Shown here piece after piece: positions 8,578 through 18,494 of a stretch of 64,000 bases of DNA. Source of the stretch: Loktanella sp. DSM 29012 (GTDB lineage Bacteria > Pseudomonadota > Alphaproteobacteria > Rhodobacterales > Rhodobacteraceae); assembly GCF_900110705.1 (NCBI RefSeq), contig NZ_FOEJ01000004.1:124001-188000 (forward strand), written 5' to 3'. The notes under the pieces are model-generated. The model saw only the letters and a list, made by a program, of their open reading frames with translations. It ran no database searches and was not told the origin of the DNA. The position numbers were made by a program, and so were the translations under genes. Numbering within the stretch: position 1 is the stretch's first letter; the number at the start of each line of letters is the position of its first letter.

Positions 8578-9870
8578 TCAGTAGTTCGAAGTCAACTGAA
8601 CGCAGGTTTCGGTTTCGGTATTGTACATGCCGCACCCCAGCTCTTTCCAATCAGAGATCAGGACCGCGCTTTCGGGCAGAAAATCGGTCCAGGCGTCGCC
8701 GGGAACCGGTTCGGTCTGGCTGATGATGTCGAACTGGCCGTCTGCGCGGATTTCACCGATCAGCACGGGTTTCGTCAGGTGGTGGTTCGGCAGCATTTCG
8801 GCCATCGTGCCGGTCAGGTTCGGAAAGGTCTGGCCGATCATCGCCTCTGACACGGCGTCCACATCCGTGGTGCCGGCCTGTTCGACCGCTTGCACCCACA
8901 TGTTGAAACCGATGTAATGCGCCTCCATCGGGTCGTTGGTCACGCGGGCCTCGTCGCCGATGAAGTCATGCCAAGCGGCGATGAATTCGGCGTTTTCCGG
9001 CGTTTCGGCGGACATGAAGTAGTTCCAGGCCGCCAGGTGACCGACCAGGTTCGAGGTGTCCAGGCCGGACAGTTCTTCCTCGCCCACGGAAAAGGCGACG
9101 ACGGGGATGTCATCGGCGCTGACATCGGCGGCGGCCAGTTCCTTGTAGAAACCGATGTTGGCGTCACCGTTGATCGTGGAAATCACGCCGACCTGTTTGC
9201 CGTCCTCGCCCAAGGCCACGACGTCACCCACGATGGTTGCCCAGTCGGACTGGCCAAAGGGGGTGTAGTTCACAAAGATGTCCTCCTCGGCGATCCCCTT
9301 GTCCATCAGATAGGCTTGAAGGATGTTGTTGGTCGTGCGCGGATAGACATAGTCGGTGCCCAGCAGCGCGAACTTTTCCACGCCCAGCTCTTCGAGGAAA
9401 TAGTCGACGGCAGGGATTGCCTGCTGGTTTGGCGCGGCCCCGGTGTAAAAGACGTTTTTCGAGGATTCCTCGCCCTCGTACTGAACCGGGTAGAACAAGA
9501 GGCCGTTCAACTCTTCGATCACCGGCAGCACGGATTTGCGCGACACCGACGTCCAGTTGCCAAAGATCACGTCGACCTCGTTCACGGTCAGCAGTTCGCG
9601 GGCCTTTTCGGCGAACAGCGGCCAGTCGGATGCCGGATCGACTACGACGGCCTCCAGTTCGCAACCCAGCAGGCCGCCCTTGGCGTTCTGGCCTTCGACC
9701 AGCATCAGCATCACGTCCTTGAGCGTCGTTTCCGAAATCGCCATTGAACCTGACAGCGAATGCAGCACGCCGACCTTGATCGGATCAGCGCAATCCTGTG
9801 CCCATGCAACCGACGCGGTCGACAGCAGGGCAGCAACAGATACTGCAGTTGTTCTAAGTGTTTTTTTCAT
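8578..9870 (-). CDS. urtA: Urea ABC transporter substrate-binding protein UrtA
   Basis: This is the periplasmic urea receptor, 430 residues. Residues 1-24 (MKKTLRTTAVSVAALLSTASVAWA) are a Sec signal, cleaved before QDCADPIKVG. The mature protein is a two-lobed type I periplasmic binding protein. Family-typical segments include VGVLHSLSGSMAISETTLKD, EAVVVDPASDWP, VLPVIEELNGLLFYPVQYEGEE and NDPMEAHYIGFNMWVQAVEQAGT. It is the first gene of urtABCDE, 69 bases upstream of urtB, so the main promoter should lie in the 430-base gap beyond 9870. Urea transporters of this type are usually under nitrogen control, but no convincing NtrC or sigma-54 site could be read. Confidence 0.95.
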   Translation of the reverse strand: MKKTLRTTAVSVAALLSTASVAWAQDCADPIKVGVLHSLSGSMAISETTLKDVMLMLVEGQNAKGGLLGCELEAVVVDPASDWPLFAEKARELLTVNEVDVIFGNWTSVSRKSVLPVIEELNGLLFYPVQYEGEESSKNVFYTGAAPNQQAIPAVDYFLEELGVEKFALLGTDYVYPRTTNNILQAYLMDKGIAEEDIFVNYTPFGQSDWATIVGDVVALGEDGKQVGVISTINGDANIGFYKELAAADVSADDIPVVAFSVGEEELSGLDTSNLVGHLAAWNYFMSAETPENAEFIAAWHDFIGDEARVTNDPMEAHYIGFNMWVQAVEQAGTTDVDAVSEAMIGQTFPNLTGTMAEMLPNHHLTKPVLIGEIRADGQFDIISQTEPVPGDAWTDFLPESAVLISDWKELGCGMYNTETETCVQLTSNY

Positions 9871-10298
9871 GTTCAGTCCCCATGTTCCGCTGCTTGTCCC
9901 GGACGAAAAATGCTTTCGTGAAAACGCGGTGCCGATTATGCAGGACGCGCAGCAGTGATGTTGTGGTCGTCGCGTGGTGGGGCTTGATCTGCCAGGGTTA
10001 GCCCGCCGCGCGGCGATGGTGCCGAGATGGCACTGTGTAACCTGTTCGCAGCTGCAGCATCGGCGCCAGATTTTTTCACAGCTTGGCCGTCAGGTGGTCG
10101 GGGGTGCCTTTTTTCCGCGCAAGGCAGACGTCGCATGCCGCATTTTCACGCAGTTCCCGAAGCATAACGCCGATGTGAACTGCGTGCCGTGGCGAAATTC
10201 ACGTCAACTTGGTGAATCGATCTAGCGCCGACGGGAGTTTGGTCTGTCGTCGCGGGCGATGTCGCACCGACAGCCTGGCCATGCGCGCGGTGCCTGGG
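9871..10298. other. Non-coding gap upstream of urtA
   Basis: There are 428 bases without a believable gene between the urtA start and the lyxose isomerase stop. It must hold the urt promoter. A small inverted repeat, GTGCC-GAGAT-GGCAC, lies at 10019-10033. I looked for a sigma-54 -24/-12 element on the minus strand and did not find one with correct spacing. Confidence 0.5.
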
Positions 10299-10985
10299 TC
10301 AGGACAGCCAGACCGGGTAGTCGCTGACCAGCAGATGGGTGGGGTCGGTGTCTTCTTCGATCTGGGCGAACCGGCCCAGTGGTGCCTGAAACACGTTGTC
10401 GGTCTCATCGTCGTTGACGGTGCTGACCTCGCCGATCAGGACGTCGCCGCCTTCGCCCCAGAACGCGTGCCAGTCTCCGGGGCGCAATGTCACGCTTTCG
10501 CCCGGGGCGAGCCGCAGTTTTTCACCCGGTGCAAAGGGCCGCGCGATCCCGTCGCACATGACCACACCGCCGCGATCCTCGGCAAAGCCGCCCTGATCGT
10601 CGGACCCGTAGAGTTTCACCACCAGCGTGGCCCCGCCACGGTTGATGATGTCCTCGGCCTTGATGATGTGGGTGTGCATCGGTGACAGCTGATCCTGCCG
10701 CGAGATCAGCAGTTTTTCGGCATAGCACATGCCGCCACCGCCTTGCAGGTCTGACAGCAGACCGTTGCGCAGGGTGAACAGAAACAGTCCCATGTCGTCA
10801 AATCGGCCACGTCCGTAGTCGGTAATGTCCCATCCGCAACGCGCATCGATCACATGGGCGGCGTCCTGTGCCCGTGCCTTGAATGTGTCCGGCGTCCAAT
10901 AGGCAAAGGGGGGCAGGACAAAACCATACTGCCGGATCATGTCATCCGCAGCGGCCATGATGTCGTTGATTCTGGACCGTTTCAT
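10299..10985 (-). CDS. D-lyxose isomerase (cupin sugar isomerase)
   Basis: This is a predicted D-lyxose/D-mannose ketol-isomerase of 228 residues. The start MKRSRINDIMAAADDMI at 10985 follows a strong GGGGGAAGT ribosome site; the longer upstream frame is spurious. The opening (MKRSxIN, then YGFVLPPFAYWTPDTF) is diagnostic of the family. The cupin metal ligands are visible in MHTHIIKAEDIINRGG (two His and a Glu) and the distal His in GDWHAFWGE. The cytosolic reaction is D-lyxose to D-xylulose. It is divergent from the RND efflux pair, with 214 bases between, and no sugar transporter or kinase is adjacent, so the physiological substrate is uncertain. Confidence 0.86.
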   Translation of the reverse strand: MKRSRINDIMAAADDMIRQYGFVLPPFAYWTPDTFKARAQDAAHVIDARCGWDITDYGRGRFDDMGLFLFTLRNGLLSDLQGGGGMCYAEKLLISRQDQLSPMHTHIIKAEDIINRGGATLVVKLYGSDDQGGFAEDRGGVVMCDGIARPFAPGEKLRLAPGESVTLRPGDWHAFWGEGGDVLIGEVSTVNDDETDNVFQAPLGRFAQIEEDTDPTHLLVSDYPVWLS

Positions 10986-11199
10986 CGTACTTCCCCCCGC
11001 GATGCGTCGTGTCACCCTAGGCGTGGCCGTCGCGCAATTCAATTGGCCGCAAAGTTGTGCAAATCGTGATCTGTGCGCGACTGACATCTCTATGTGCGCG
11101 GCGTAGCAGGGTAATTTGGGGCTCTGGGCTTGCTTCACCCCTGCCTTGCACCCCAAATAGGCCCAAATCTGCGCGTTTGGCGCAGCGGAGACCCATTCG

Positions 11200-12354
11200 A
11201 TGACCAAGCCACAGGCACAATCCGCAGCACCACAGCCAGACAGCGCGGCAGAGCCCCGTCGCAGTCTGCGTTTTTCCGACGACAAGGGAGCCTCGAAATC
11301 CACATGGATTGCGGGCCTGTTCGTCGTGCTGATCGTGGGCTGGATGGGCAGCGGTTTCGTGGTCCCCTCCGAAGATCCAGAGCCGGTGGTCAGGCGTACG
11401 ACCCCTGAACCCGTCGCCGTTGCCGTCACGCCATCCGTGGCGGAAACGGTGACCCAGTTCTTTCAGGCCGAAGGTCAGGCATTGCCCGACCGTGACACGA
11501 TGCTGGTCGCCGAAACCTCTGGCGATATCGCCGAGGTGCTGGTCCGCAAGGGTCAGGATGTATCCGCCGGTGACGTGATCGCCCGGTTCGACCCGTCCAA
11601 CAGTGACGCCGACACCAACCGCGCCGCCGAACAGCTGGCCAGTGCGCAGCGCGAATTCGACAACGCACAGCAGTTGCTGGATCGCGGTGTGGCGACGACC
11701 GACCGGGTCACGGATGCGCGTGCCGCACTTGCGGCAGCACAGGCGCAGGTCACCGCCGCCGAACAGGCCGCGAATGCGCTGGCGATCACCGCTCCCTTTG
11801 ACGGGCGAATCGAAACGCTGGATCTGGATGCCGGTGAATTCGTCACGGCCGGAACGGCCGTTGGCCGCCTGGTTGATATCAGGCCGCTGACCGTTGCCAT
11901 TCAGGTGCCGCAACAGTCCCTGACCCGCCTGACCGTCGGGCAATCGGCCACCGTGCGTTTCATCACCGGTGAAGAACGCGAAGGCACATTGACCTTTGTC
12001 GGCACCTCGGCTGCGGCTGAAACACGTACCTTTCTGGCCGAAGTCGAAATCGCGAATGATGACGGTGCCATTCCCGCGGGTATTTCCGCCGAAGTCAGCA
12101 TTCCCACAGGCGATGTCACGGCGCATTTCCTGTCGGCCTCGGTCGTGTCGCTGGATACCGATGGTACCTTGGGGGTGAAAACCGTGGCCAAAGATGATAC
12201 TGTCGCGTTCTATCCCATCGAGGTGGTCAGTGCGCAGATCGACGGAATCTGGGTGACAGGTCTGCCGGATGATGCCGCCGTCATCACTGTCGGTCAGGGG
12301 TTCGTCAACGCAGGTGAAACAGTGATCCCCAGTGAACAGGACATCACCAAATGA
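11200..12354 (+). CDS. RND efflux periplasmic adaptor (membrane fusion protein)
   Basis: This is the periplasmic adaptor of a tripartite efflux pump, 384 residues. The ATG at 11200 follows GGAGA. A polar cytoplasmic tail (residues 1-32) precedes one membrane anchor (TWIAGLFVVLIVGWMGSGFVV), so it is an inner-membrane-anchored adaptor without a lipobox. The barrel-sandwich/lipoyl halves (GDIAEVLVRKGQDVSAGDVIARFDP and APFDGRIETLDLDAGEFV) flank a short alpha-hairpin (about 130-185, Ala/Gln rich). Beta-barrel and membrane-proximal domains follow. It overlaps the permease gene by ATGA. No outer-membrane factor gene is nearby, so a shared TolC is presumably used. Confidence 0.9.
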   Translation: MTKPQAQSAAPQPDSAAEPRRSLRFSDDKGASKSTWIAGLFVVLIVGWMGSGFVVPSEDPEPVVRRTTPEPVAVAVTPSVAETVTQFFQAEGQALPDRDTMLVAETSGDIAEVLVRKGQDVSAGDVIARFDPSNSDADTNRAAEQLASAQREFDNAQQLLDRGVATTDRVTDARAALAAAQAQVTAAEQAANALAITAPFDGRIETLDLDAGEFVTAGTAVGRLVDIRPLTVAIQVPQQSLTRLTVGQSATVRFITGEEREGTLTFVGTSAAAETRTFLAEVEIANDDGAIPAGISAEVSIPTGDVTAHFLSASVVSLDTDGTLGVKTVAKDDTVAFYPIEVVSAQIDGIWVTGLPDDAAVITVGQGFVNAGETVIPSEQDITK

Positions 12355-15300
12355 ACGCCATCATTGACGCAGCATTTTCGCGGTCGCGGGTCATCGTCCT
12401 GGCGCTGTTGATGATCATGGGGATCGGGGCCTACGCCTATACGGCGATCCCAAAGGAGGCCAACCCGGAAATTCCGCTGCCGCTGTTTTACGTGTCCACG
12501 GGGCTGGACGGCATCAGTCCGGGCGACGCCGAACGCCTGCTGCTGGAGCCGATGGAAACGGAATTCGCCTCGATCACCGGACTCGACAGCATGAAGTCGG
12601 ACGCAACCGAAGGCTTTGCCAGCATCCAGCTGGAATTCACCGCCGGTGGCGACAACCAGGAGGCGCTGGACAAGGTCCGCGAGGCCGCCGACCGCGCGCA
12701 GGGCGAATTGCCCGATGACGCGAATGACATCATCATCACCGAGATCAACACGGCCCTGTTCCCGATCATCACGGCAGTGTTGTCCGGTCCGGTGCCGGAA
12801 CGCACGCTGAACAGCATCGCAGAGGACCTGCAAACCGAACTGGAAGGTCTGTCTGGTGTGCTAGAGGCCGATATCGGTGGCCAGCGTTTCGAATTCCTGG
12901 AGGTCCTGATCGACCCCACGGTGTTCCAGACCTACAACCTTTCGTTCGATGAACTGATCGGGCAGATTCAGCGCAACAATCGGCTGGTCGCGGCAGGCGC
13001 GATCGAAACCGGTTCGGGACGCATCGTCCTCAAGGTGCCGGGCCTGATCGAGGACCTCGAGGACGTGATGGCGATGCCGGTCAAGGTGCGCGGCGACGCG
13101 GTCGTTACCTTTGGCGACGTGGCCACCATCCGCCGCACGTTCGAGGACCCCGATTCATTCGCCCGCATCAACGGGCAGCCCGCGCTGGCGCTGGAAATCA
13201 CCAAACGTTCGGGGGCCAACATCATCGAGACCGTCGATGAGGTCAAAGCCACGGTCGAGGAAATGCGCGTCGACTGGCCCGACAGCGTCAATGTCACCTA
13301 CCTTCAGGATCAGTCCAAACAGGTCAAGGACCTGCTTAGCGACCTCGAGGCGAACGTGATCGCCGCCGTGATCCTAGTGATGATCGTCATCGTGCTGGCG
13401 CTTGGGTTCCGGTCATCCGTGCTGGTTGGCCTGTCGATCCCCGGCGCATTTCTGGTGGGTGTGATCGCGCTGTGGGCGTTCGGGTTCACCATGAACATCG
13501 TGGTGCTGTTCTCGCTGATCCTGGTGGTGGGCATGCTCGTGGACGGCGCGATCGTCACGACCGAACTGGCCGACCGCAAACTGCAAGAGGGCGCACCCGC
13601 CAAAGAGGCCTATGCCTTTGCCGCGAAACGGATGGCCTGGCCGATCCTTGCGTCCACGGCGACGACGCTATGCGTTTTCTTTCCCTTGCTGTTCTGGTCG
13701 GGGATGGTCGGTGAGTTCATGAAATTCATGCCGATCACCGTAATCCTGACGCTCTCGGCGTCATTGTTCATGGCGCTGGTGTTCATCCCCGTGGTTGGCG
13801 GGCTGATCGGCAAACGCCAGCCGCAGACGGCCAAGGCCAAGGCGGCATTGCACGCAGCCGAACTGGGTGATCCGCGCGATATCGGCGGTCTGACGGGTCT
13901 GTATGTGCGCGTGCTGGAATGGGCGATCCTGCGGCCCGGTGCGACTCTGTTGCTGGCGGTCGCGCTGCTGCTGGGCGGTTTCGGGCTGTACGGTCAGTTC
14001 GGGCGCGGGGTGACGTTCTTTCCCTCAGTAGAACCTGATTTCATGCAGGTTCAGATCCGTGCGCGCGACAATTTCTCTATCTTTGAGCGCGACGCACTGG
14101 TGCACGCGGTCGAGGACCGTCTGGTGGATTACGACGAAATCGCCAGCATCTACGCCCGTTCGATGATGAGCGCGGGGCAGGGTGACGAAGAAACGATTGG
14201 CGTGATCCAGCTGGACCTGACCCCTTGGGACACCCGCCGTCCTGCGGCCCAGATCGGCGAAGATATCCGCGCCAGCGTGGCCGATATCGCGGGCATCGAC
14301 GTGCAGGTCCAGACCGAAAGCGAAGGCCCCGCCGCAGGCAAGCCCGTGAATATCGAAATCACGTCGCGCAACCCTGACCTGCAACCGGCAGCCGTGCAGC
14401 AGATCCGCGATATCATGGACGAAATGGGCGGTTTCACCGATGTCACCGACACCCGTGCCGTGCCGGGGGTCGAGGTTTCGATCCTCGTGGACCGGGCCGA
14501 GGCCGCACGTTTCGGGGCCGATGTCAGTCTGCTGGGGCAGGCGGTGCAGCTGCTGACCCAAGGCATCACGGTTGCGGATTACCGCCCCGATGACGTGGAC
14601 GGGTCGCTGGATATCCGCGTGCGTTTCCCGCGCGAAGAACGGTCACTTGCGGAATTGGCGGGCCTGCGGGTGCCGACCACTTCCGGTCTCGTGCCGATCT
14701 CGAACTTTGTGACCTTTGCCCCAACGGACCGCACCGGAGTCATCCGCCGGATCGACGAAAAACGTGTGATGACCATCGAGGCCAACGTGGCCCCCGGCGT
14801 GCTGGTCAACGATCAGGTCACCGCATTGACCGCCCGCCTGAACAGCGCCGATCTGCCCGAAGGCGTCGAATTCAGTTTCGGCGGCGAGGCCGAGGATCAG
14901 GCCGAGAGCATGATCTTCCTGATGAGCGCATTCGCCACGGCCATTCTGCTGATGTTCGTGATCCTGCTCATCCAGTTCAACAATTTCTATCAGGCCTTTG
15001 TGGTGATGAGCGCGATCATCTTTTCCATCGCGGGTGTGTTGCTGGGGCTGCTGATCACCGGGCGGCCCTTCGGGATCGTCATGGGCGGCATTGGTGTCAT
15101 CGCTCTGGCGGGAATCGTGGTGAACAACAACATCGTTCTGATCGATACCTACAACGATCTGAAAAAGGCGGGCCAGTCCCCACTGGAGGCCGCGTTGCGC
15201 ACCGGCGCACAGCGTCTGCGGCCGGTGTTCCTGACCTCGATCACCACTGCGCTGGGCCTGATGCCCATGGTGATCGGGATGAACATTAACTTTTTCACCC

Positions 15301-15473
15301 GCGAAATCGTGCTGGGCGCGCCGTCAACGCAGTGGTGGACCGAATTGTCGTCCGCCATCGTGGGCGGTCTGGTGGTCGCGACCGTCCTGACGCTGGTCGT
15401 AACCCCTGCGATGCTGATGCTGGGCGAACGCCGCGCCCAGCGGCGTGTGCCGCAGGGTCTGCCCGCCGAGTAG
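12351..15473 (+). CDS. RND family efflux transporter permease (AcrB/MexB superfamily)
   Basis: This is a proton-driven inner-membrane efflux pump of 1040 residues, the usual HAE-RND size. The first helix (RSRVIVLALLMIMGIGAYAYTAIPKEANPEI) carries the conserved P-K/R-E-x-x-P exit. Two large periplasmic loops lie between TM1-TM2 and TM7-TM8. TM4 contains the proton-relay segment LVVGMLVDGAIVTTE, equivalent to the AcrB Asp-Asp region. TM10-12 include GIGVIALAGIVVNNNIVLIDTYNDL and TSITTALGLMPM. It is translationally coupled to the adaptor (ATGA at 12351). The substrate cannot be predicted; there is no regulator gene next to the pair. Confidence 0.93.
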   Translation: MNAIIDAAFSRSRVIVLALLMIMGIGAYAYTAIPKEANPEIPLPLFYVSTGLDGISPGDAERLLLEPMETEFASITGLDSMKSDATEGFASIQLEFTAGGDNQEALDKVREAADRAQGELPDDANDIIITEINTALFPIITAVLSGPVPERTLNSIAEDLQTELEGLSGVLEADIGGQRFEFLEVLIDPTVFQTYNLSFDELIGQIQRNNRLVAAGAIETGSGRIVLKVPGLIEDLEDVMAMPVKVRGDAVVTFGDVATIRRTFEDPDSFARINGQPALALEITKRSGANIIETVDEVKATVEEMRVDWPDSVNVTYLQDQSKQVKDLLSDLEANVIAAVILVMIVIVLALGFRSSVLVGLSIPGAFLVGVIALWAFGFTMNIVVLFSLILVVGMLVDGAIVTTELADRKLQEGAPAKEAYAFAAKRMAWPILASTATTLCVFFPLLFWSGMVGEFMKFMPITVILTLSASLFMALVFIPVVGGLIGKRQPQTAKAKAALHAAELGDPRDIGGLTGLYVRVLEWAILRPGATLLLAVALLLGGFGLYGQFGRGVTFFPSVEPDFMQVQIRARDNFSIFERDALVHAVEDRLVDYDEIASIYARSMMSAGQGDEETIGVIQLDLTPWDTRRPAAQIGEDIRASVADIAGIDVQVQTESEGPAAGKPVNIEITSRNPDLQPAAVQQIRDIMDEMGGFTDVTDTRAVPGVEVSILVDRAEAARFGADVSLLGQAVQLLTQGITVADYRPDDVDGSLDIRVRFPREERSLAELAGLRVPTTSGLVPISNFVTFAPTDRTGVIRRIDEKRVMTIEANVAPGVLVNDQVTALTARLNSADLPEGVEFSFGGEAEDQAESMIFLMSAFATAILLMFVILLIQFNNFYQAFVVMSAIIFSIAGVLLGLLITGRPFGIVMGGIGVIALAGIVVNNNIVLIDTYNDLKKAGQSPLEAALRTGAQRLRPVFLTSITTALGLMPMVIGMNINFFTREIVLGAPSTQWWTELSSAIVGGLVVATVLTLVVTPAMLMLGERRAQRRVPQGLPAE

Positions 15474-15576
15474 CACACGGCACTGTCGTTTTGGGGGTTT
15501 GCCCCCGCGCGGTTTGGCCTAAGTTGCGCCAGACGCGCGCGCAGGCGCGCCATGCATATCAACGGGGGGACAGCAG

Positions 15577-17733
15577 ATGAAAGATCGTTCAGAGAGCCGG
15601 GTGGAACGCGCGGGCCTACAGGTATCAGAGGTCTTTGCCGCCTTTGTCGAGGACCGCGCCCTGCCGGGCACAGGCGTCGACGCATCCGCGTTCTGGGATG
15701 GTTTTGCAGCGCTGATCAATGATTTCGGTCCGCGCAACCGCGAACTGCTTGCCACGCGCGACGCGCTGCAAACCCAGATCGACGATTGGCATCAGGCCCG
15801 TGCAGGCCAGCCGCATGACTCAGTCGCCTATAAGGCGTTTCTGCAAGAGATCGGCTATCTCGTGCCCGAAGGGGACGATTTCGAAATCCAGACGACCAAT
15901 ACCGACCCTGAAATCGCGACCGTCGCGGGCCCGCAGCTGGTGGTGCCCGTCACCAATGCGCGTTTCGTGCTGAACGCGGCGAACGCGCGCTGGGGCAGCC
16001 TCTATGATGCGTTCTACGGCACCGATGCGATGGGCGCGGCCCCGGTCGGCGGCGGCTATAATGCAGGCCGTGGTGCGCGTGTTGTGTCACGTTCTGCCGT
16101 GTTCCTTGATGATGTATTCCCGGTCGAGGGTGGCAGCCATGCGGGGGCCGCCAGCTACCGGATCGCGGATGGCGCGTTGCTGGTCGACGGCACGCCGCTG
16201 ATGCAGCCCGAAAAATTCGCAGGCTATCAGGGTGACCCCGACAGCCCCGATGCGATCGTTTTGCGCAACAACGGCCTGCACGTGAAACTGGTCTTTGATC
16301 GCAGCCATCCGATCGGCAAGACGGCGGCCTCCGGGCTGGCTGATGTTGCGCTGGAATCGGCCCTGTCTGCGATTGTCGATTGCGAGGATTCGGTTGCCTG
16401 TGTCGATGCCGAGGACAAGGTGCTGGCCTATGGCAACTGGCTGGGCCTGATGCAGGGCGATCTGTCCGAAACATTCGAAAAGGGCGGGCGGACGATCACC
16501 CGCGCGTTGCACGCCGATCAGATGTTCACCGCAGCAGACGGCGGCGATCTGACGCTCAAGGGCCGCGCGCTGCTGTTGGTGCGCAACGTGGGCCATCTGA
16601 TGACCAACCCCGCGATCCTGGATGCGCAGGGCGCAGAGGTGTTCGAGGGTCTGATGGACGCGATGATCACCACCCTGATCGCGATGCATGATCTGAAAAA
16701 GGACGCTGGCATCCGCAATTCGACCACCGGGTCGGTCTATGTCGTGAAGCCGAAAATGCACGGCCCCGTAGAGGTCGCATTCACCAACGATATCTTTGCC
16801 CATGTCGAACGGGTGCTGGGCCTGCCCGAACACACGGTCAAGCTGGGCATCATGGATGAGGAACGCCGTACCTCTGTGAACCTCAAGGAATGTATTCGTG
16901 CTGCCCGGCACCGGGTCTGTTTCATCAATACCGGGTTCCTCGACCGGACCGGCGACGAAATCCACACCTCGATGGAGGCAGGACCATTCAGCCGCAAGGA
17001 TTTCATCAAGCGCAAGGGCTGGATTACCGCCTACGAAAACCAGAACGTCGATATCGGTCTGGAATGCGGATTGTCGGGCAAGGCACAGATCGGCAAGGGC
17101 ATGTGGGCCGCCCCCGACAACATGGCCGCGATGCTGGATGTCAAGGTCGAACACCCACTGGCCGGTGCGAACTGTGCATGGGTGCCCAGCCCGACCGCCG
17201 CGACGCTGCACGCGCTGCATTACCACAAGGTGAACGTGGCCGCCGTACAGTACCGTCTGCGCAAGGGTGGCAGACGCGCCTACGTCGAGGCGCTGCTGGA
17301 CATTCCGACCGCAAGCTATCGTCGCTGGACCGACGACCAGATCCAGCGCGAGGTTGAGAACAACGCGCAGGGTATCCTTGGCTACGTGGTGCGCTGGATC
17401 GATCAGGGCATCGGCTGTTCCAAGGTGCCTGACATCAACGACGTCGCCCTGATGGAGGACCGCGCCACCTGCCGTATCTCGGCCCAGCATATCGCGAACT
17501 GGCTGCGGCATGATGTGGTCAGCCGCGATCAGGTCATGGACACGATGAAACGCATGGCGCAGGTCGTGGACGGCCAGAACGCGGGCGATCCGCTGTATAC
17601 GCCGATGGCCCCGTCATTCGACGGCATCGCGTTCAAGGCTGCGTGTGATCTGGTGTTTGAGGGCCGCACGCAACCATCGGGCTATACCGAACCCGTGCTG
17701 CATGCCCGCCGTCTGGAATACAAGGCGCGGTGA
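15577..17733 (+). CDS. glcB: Malate synthase G
   Basis: This enzyme condenses glyoxylate with acetyl-CoA to malate in the cytosol. It is 718 residues, close to the E. coli GlcB length. Family segments in order are [12 protein letters not shown] (near 88; here [12 protein letters not shown]), [108 protein letters not shown] and, near the C-terminus, SCRISAQ-like [14 protein letters not shown]. It stands alone with its own terminator. Glyoxylate made by ureide breakdown (allE cluster 2.5 kb away) is one plausible source, besides glycolate. GGGGA upstream of the ATG supports the start. Confidence 0.96.
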   Translation: MKDRSESRVERAGLQVSEVFAAFVEDRALPGTGVDASAFWDGFAALINDFGPRNRELLATRDALQTQIDDWHQARAGQPHDSVAYKAFLQEIGYLVPEGDDFEIQTTNTDPEIATVAGPQLVVPVTNARFVLNAANARWGSLYDAFYGTDAMGAAPVGGGYNAGRGARVVSRSAVFLDDVFPVEGGSHAGAASYRIADGALLVDGTPLMQPEKFAGYQGDPDSPDAIVLRNNGLHVKLVFDRSHPIGKTAASGLADVALESALSAIVDCEDSVACVDAEDKVLAYGNWLGLMQGDLSETFEKGGRTITRALHADQMFTAADGGDLTLKGRALLLVRNVGHLMTNPAILDAQGAEVFEGLMDAMITTLIAMHDLKKDAGIRNSTTGSVYVVKPKMHGPVEVAFTNDIFAHVERVLGLPEHTVKLGIMDEERRTSVNLKECIRAARHRVCFINTGFLDRTGDEIHTSMEAGPFSRKDFIKRKGWITAYENQNVDIGLECGLSGKAQIGKGMWAAPDNMAAMLDVKVEHPLAGANCAWVPSPTAATLHALHYHKVNVAAVQYRLRKGGRRAYVEALLDIPTASYRRWTDDQIQREVENNAQGILGYVVRWIDQGIGCSKVPDINDVALMEDRATCRISAQHIANWLRHDVVSRDQVMDTMKRMAQVVDGQNAGDPLYTPMAPSFDGIAFKAACDLVFEGRTQPSGYTEPVLHARRLEYKAR

Positions 17734-17741
17734 AGTTTCAA

Positions 17742-17767
17742 AGGGGCGGCCATCGGGTCGCCCTTTT
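17742..17767 (+). terminator. Terminator after glcB
   Basis: GGGCG (17744-17748) pairs with CGCCC (17759-17763), followed by TTTT, 10 bases after the glcB stop. Confidence 0.65.
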
Positions 17768-17924
17768 GCGATGAGGGTGGCCAGCTTTGACCGTTGTTGT
17801 GCCGGCACGACGGGCCAGCGACCAAAGAGTGGTCAGTCAGGATGCATGCGCGGTGAGGCCGGGGAAGTCCGGTATGCGGACGAAGCCGACATTGGCCGTA
17901 TGTCCGCTGTTGATGAAGCCATAG

Positions 17925-18494
17925 TTATCTCGGTATGCCAAAGAAACGTGGAACTCGGGTGCGGTATTTACGGTAAAGCGCACCGTAGACATCTTCGAGC
18001 CAAGGTTCCTCCGCGAAGGGGGCGAGTGCGAAGGCAACTACGCCGCCTATTGCGATGATCCATGCAGACGGAGCAGCGGACAGGATCGCCCATCCGAGCA
18101 GTATGCCCATGTCGGCGACGTATTGCGGGTTTCGCGACCAGCGGTAGATGCCGTCAGTCTTCAGCTCCGCTTCAGCTCCGCTCGTTGCGTCCATGCCGAT
18201 CCCCAAGGCCGCACTCCAGACCACTACGTTACCTGCAAGGACCCAAGGCAGTCCGATAGTCCAACGAAGCCAAAGAGGCCAGCCTAAGGCGTTCCATTGA
18301 GAGAGGCCGATGATAATGGCGCTGCCGAAAACCGCGATGGTGGGCATCCAAACAATGATCTGACTAAGCCAACTCACCTGCCGAGGGGGCCAGAGGCGGC
18401 GATCCGGGACAAAGATCGACCAGACCAGAATCGCGATCAATGCAGCTTCGCAGAAAAGGCCGATGATCAGCGTGAGGGCAACAATATTGCTCAT
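17925..18494 (-). CDS. Small membrane methyltransferase (ICMT/PEMT-like family)
   Basis: This is a 189-residue integral membrane protein with four to five hydrophobic helices. The C-terminal signature is GIYRWSRNPQYVADMGILLGW, followed by PFAEEPWLEDVYGALYRKYRTRVPRF. The R-x-P-x-Y and E-E-x-x-L...Y-x-x-Y-x-x-x-V-x-R-x pattern is the SAM-binding part of the isoprenylcysteine carboxyl methyltransferase/phospholipid methyltransferase superfamily. Bacterial members are often found beside metal-efflux genes, and their substrate is unknown. Its ATG overlaps the stop of the CDF exporter (ATGA at 18491-18494), so the two are co-translated and should share the MerR-controlled promoter. Confidence 0.82.
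   Translation of the reverse strand: MSNIVALTLIIGLFCEAALIAILVWSIFVPDRRLWPPRQVSWLSQIIVWMPTIAVFGSAIIIGLSQWNALGWPLWLRWTIGLPWVLAGNVVVWSAALGIGMDATSGAEAELKTDGIYRWSRNPQYVADMGILLGWAILSAAPSAWIIAIGGVVAFALAPFAEEPWLEDVYGALYRKYRTRVPRFFGIPR

Noticed and set aside
9871-10298. NtrC/sigma-54 promoter for urtA
   Set aside because: TGGCAC-like words occur but none has a TTGC box at the required distance on the minus strand.
16087-17511. 474-codon open frame on the minus strand
   Set aside because: Antisense to malate synthase G, without family features.
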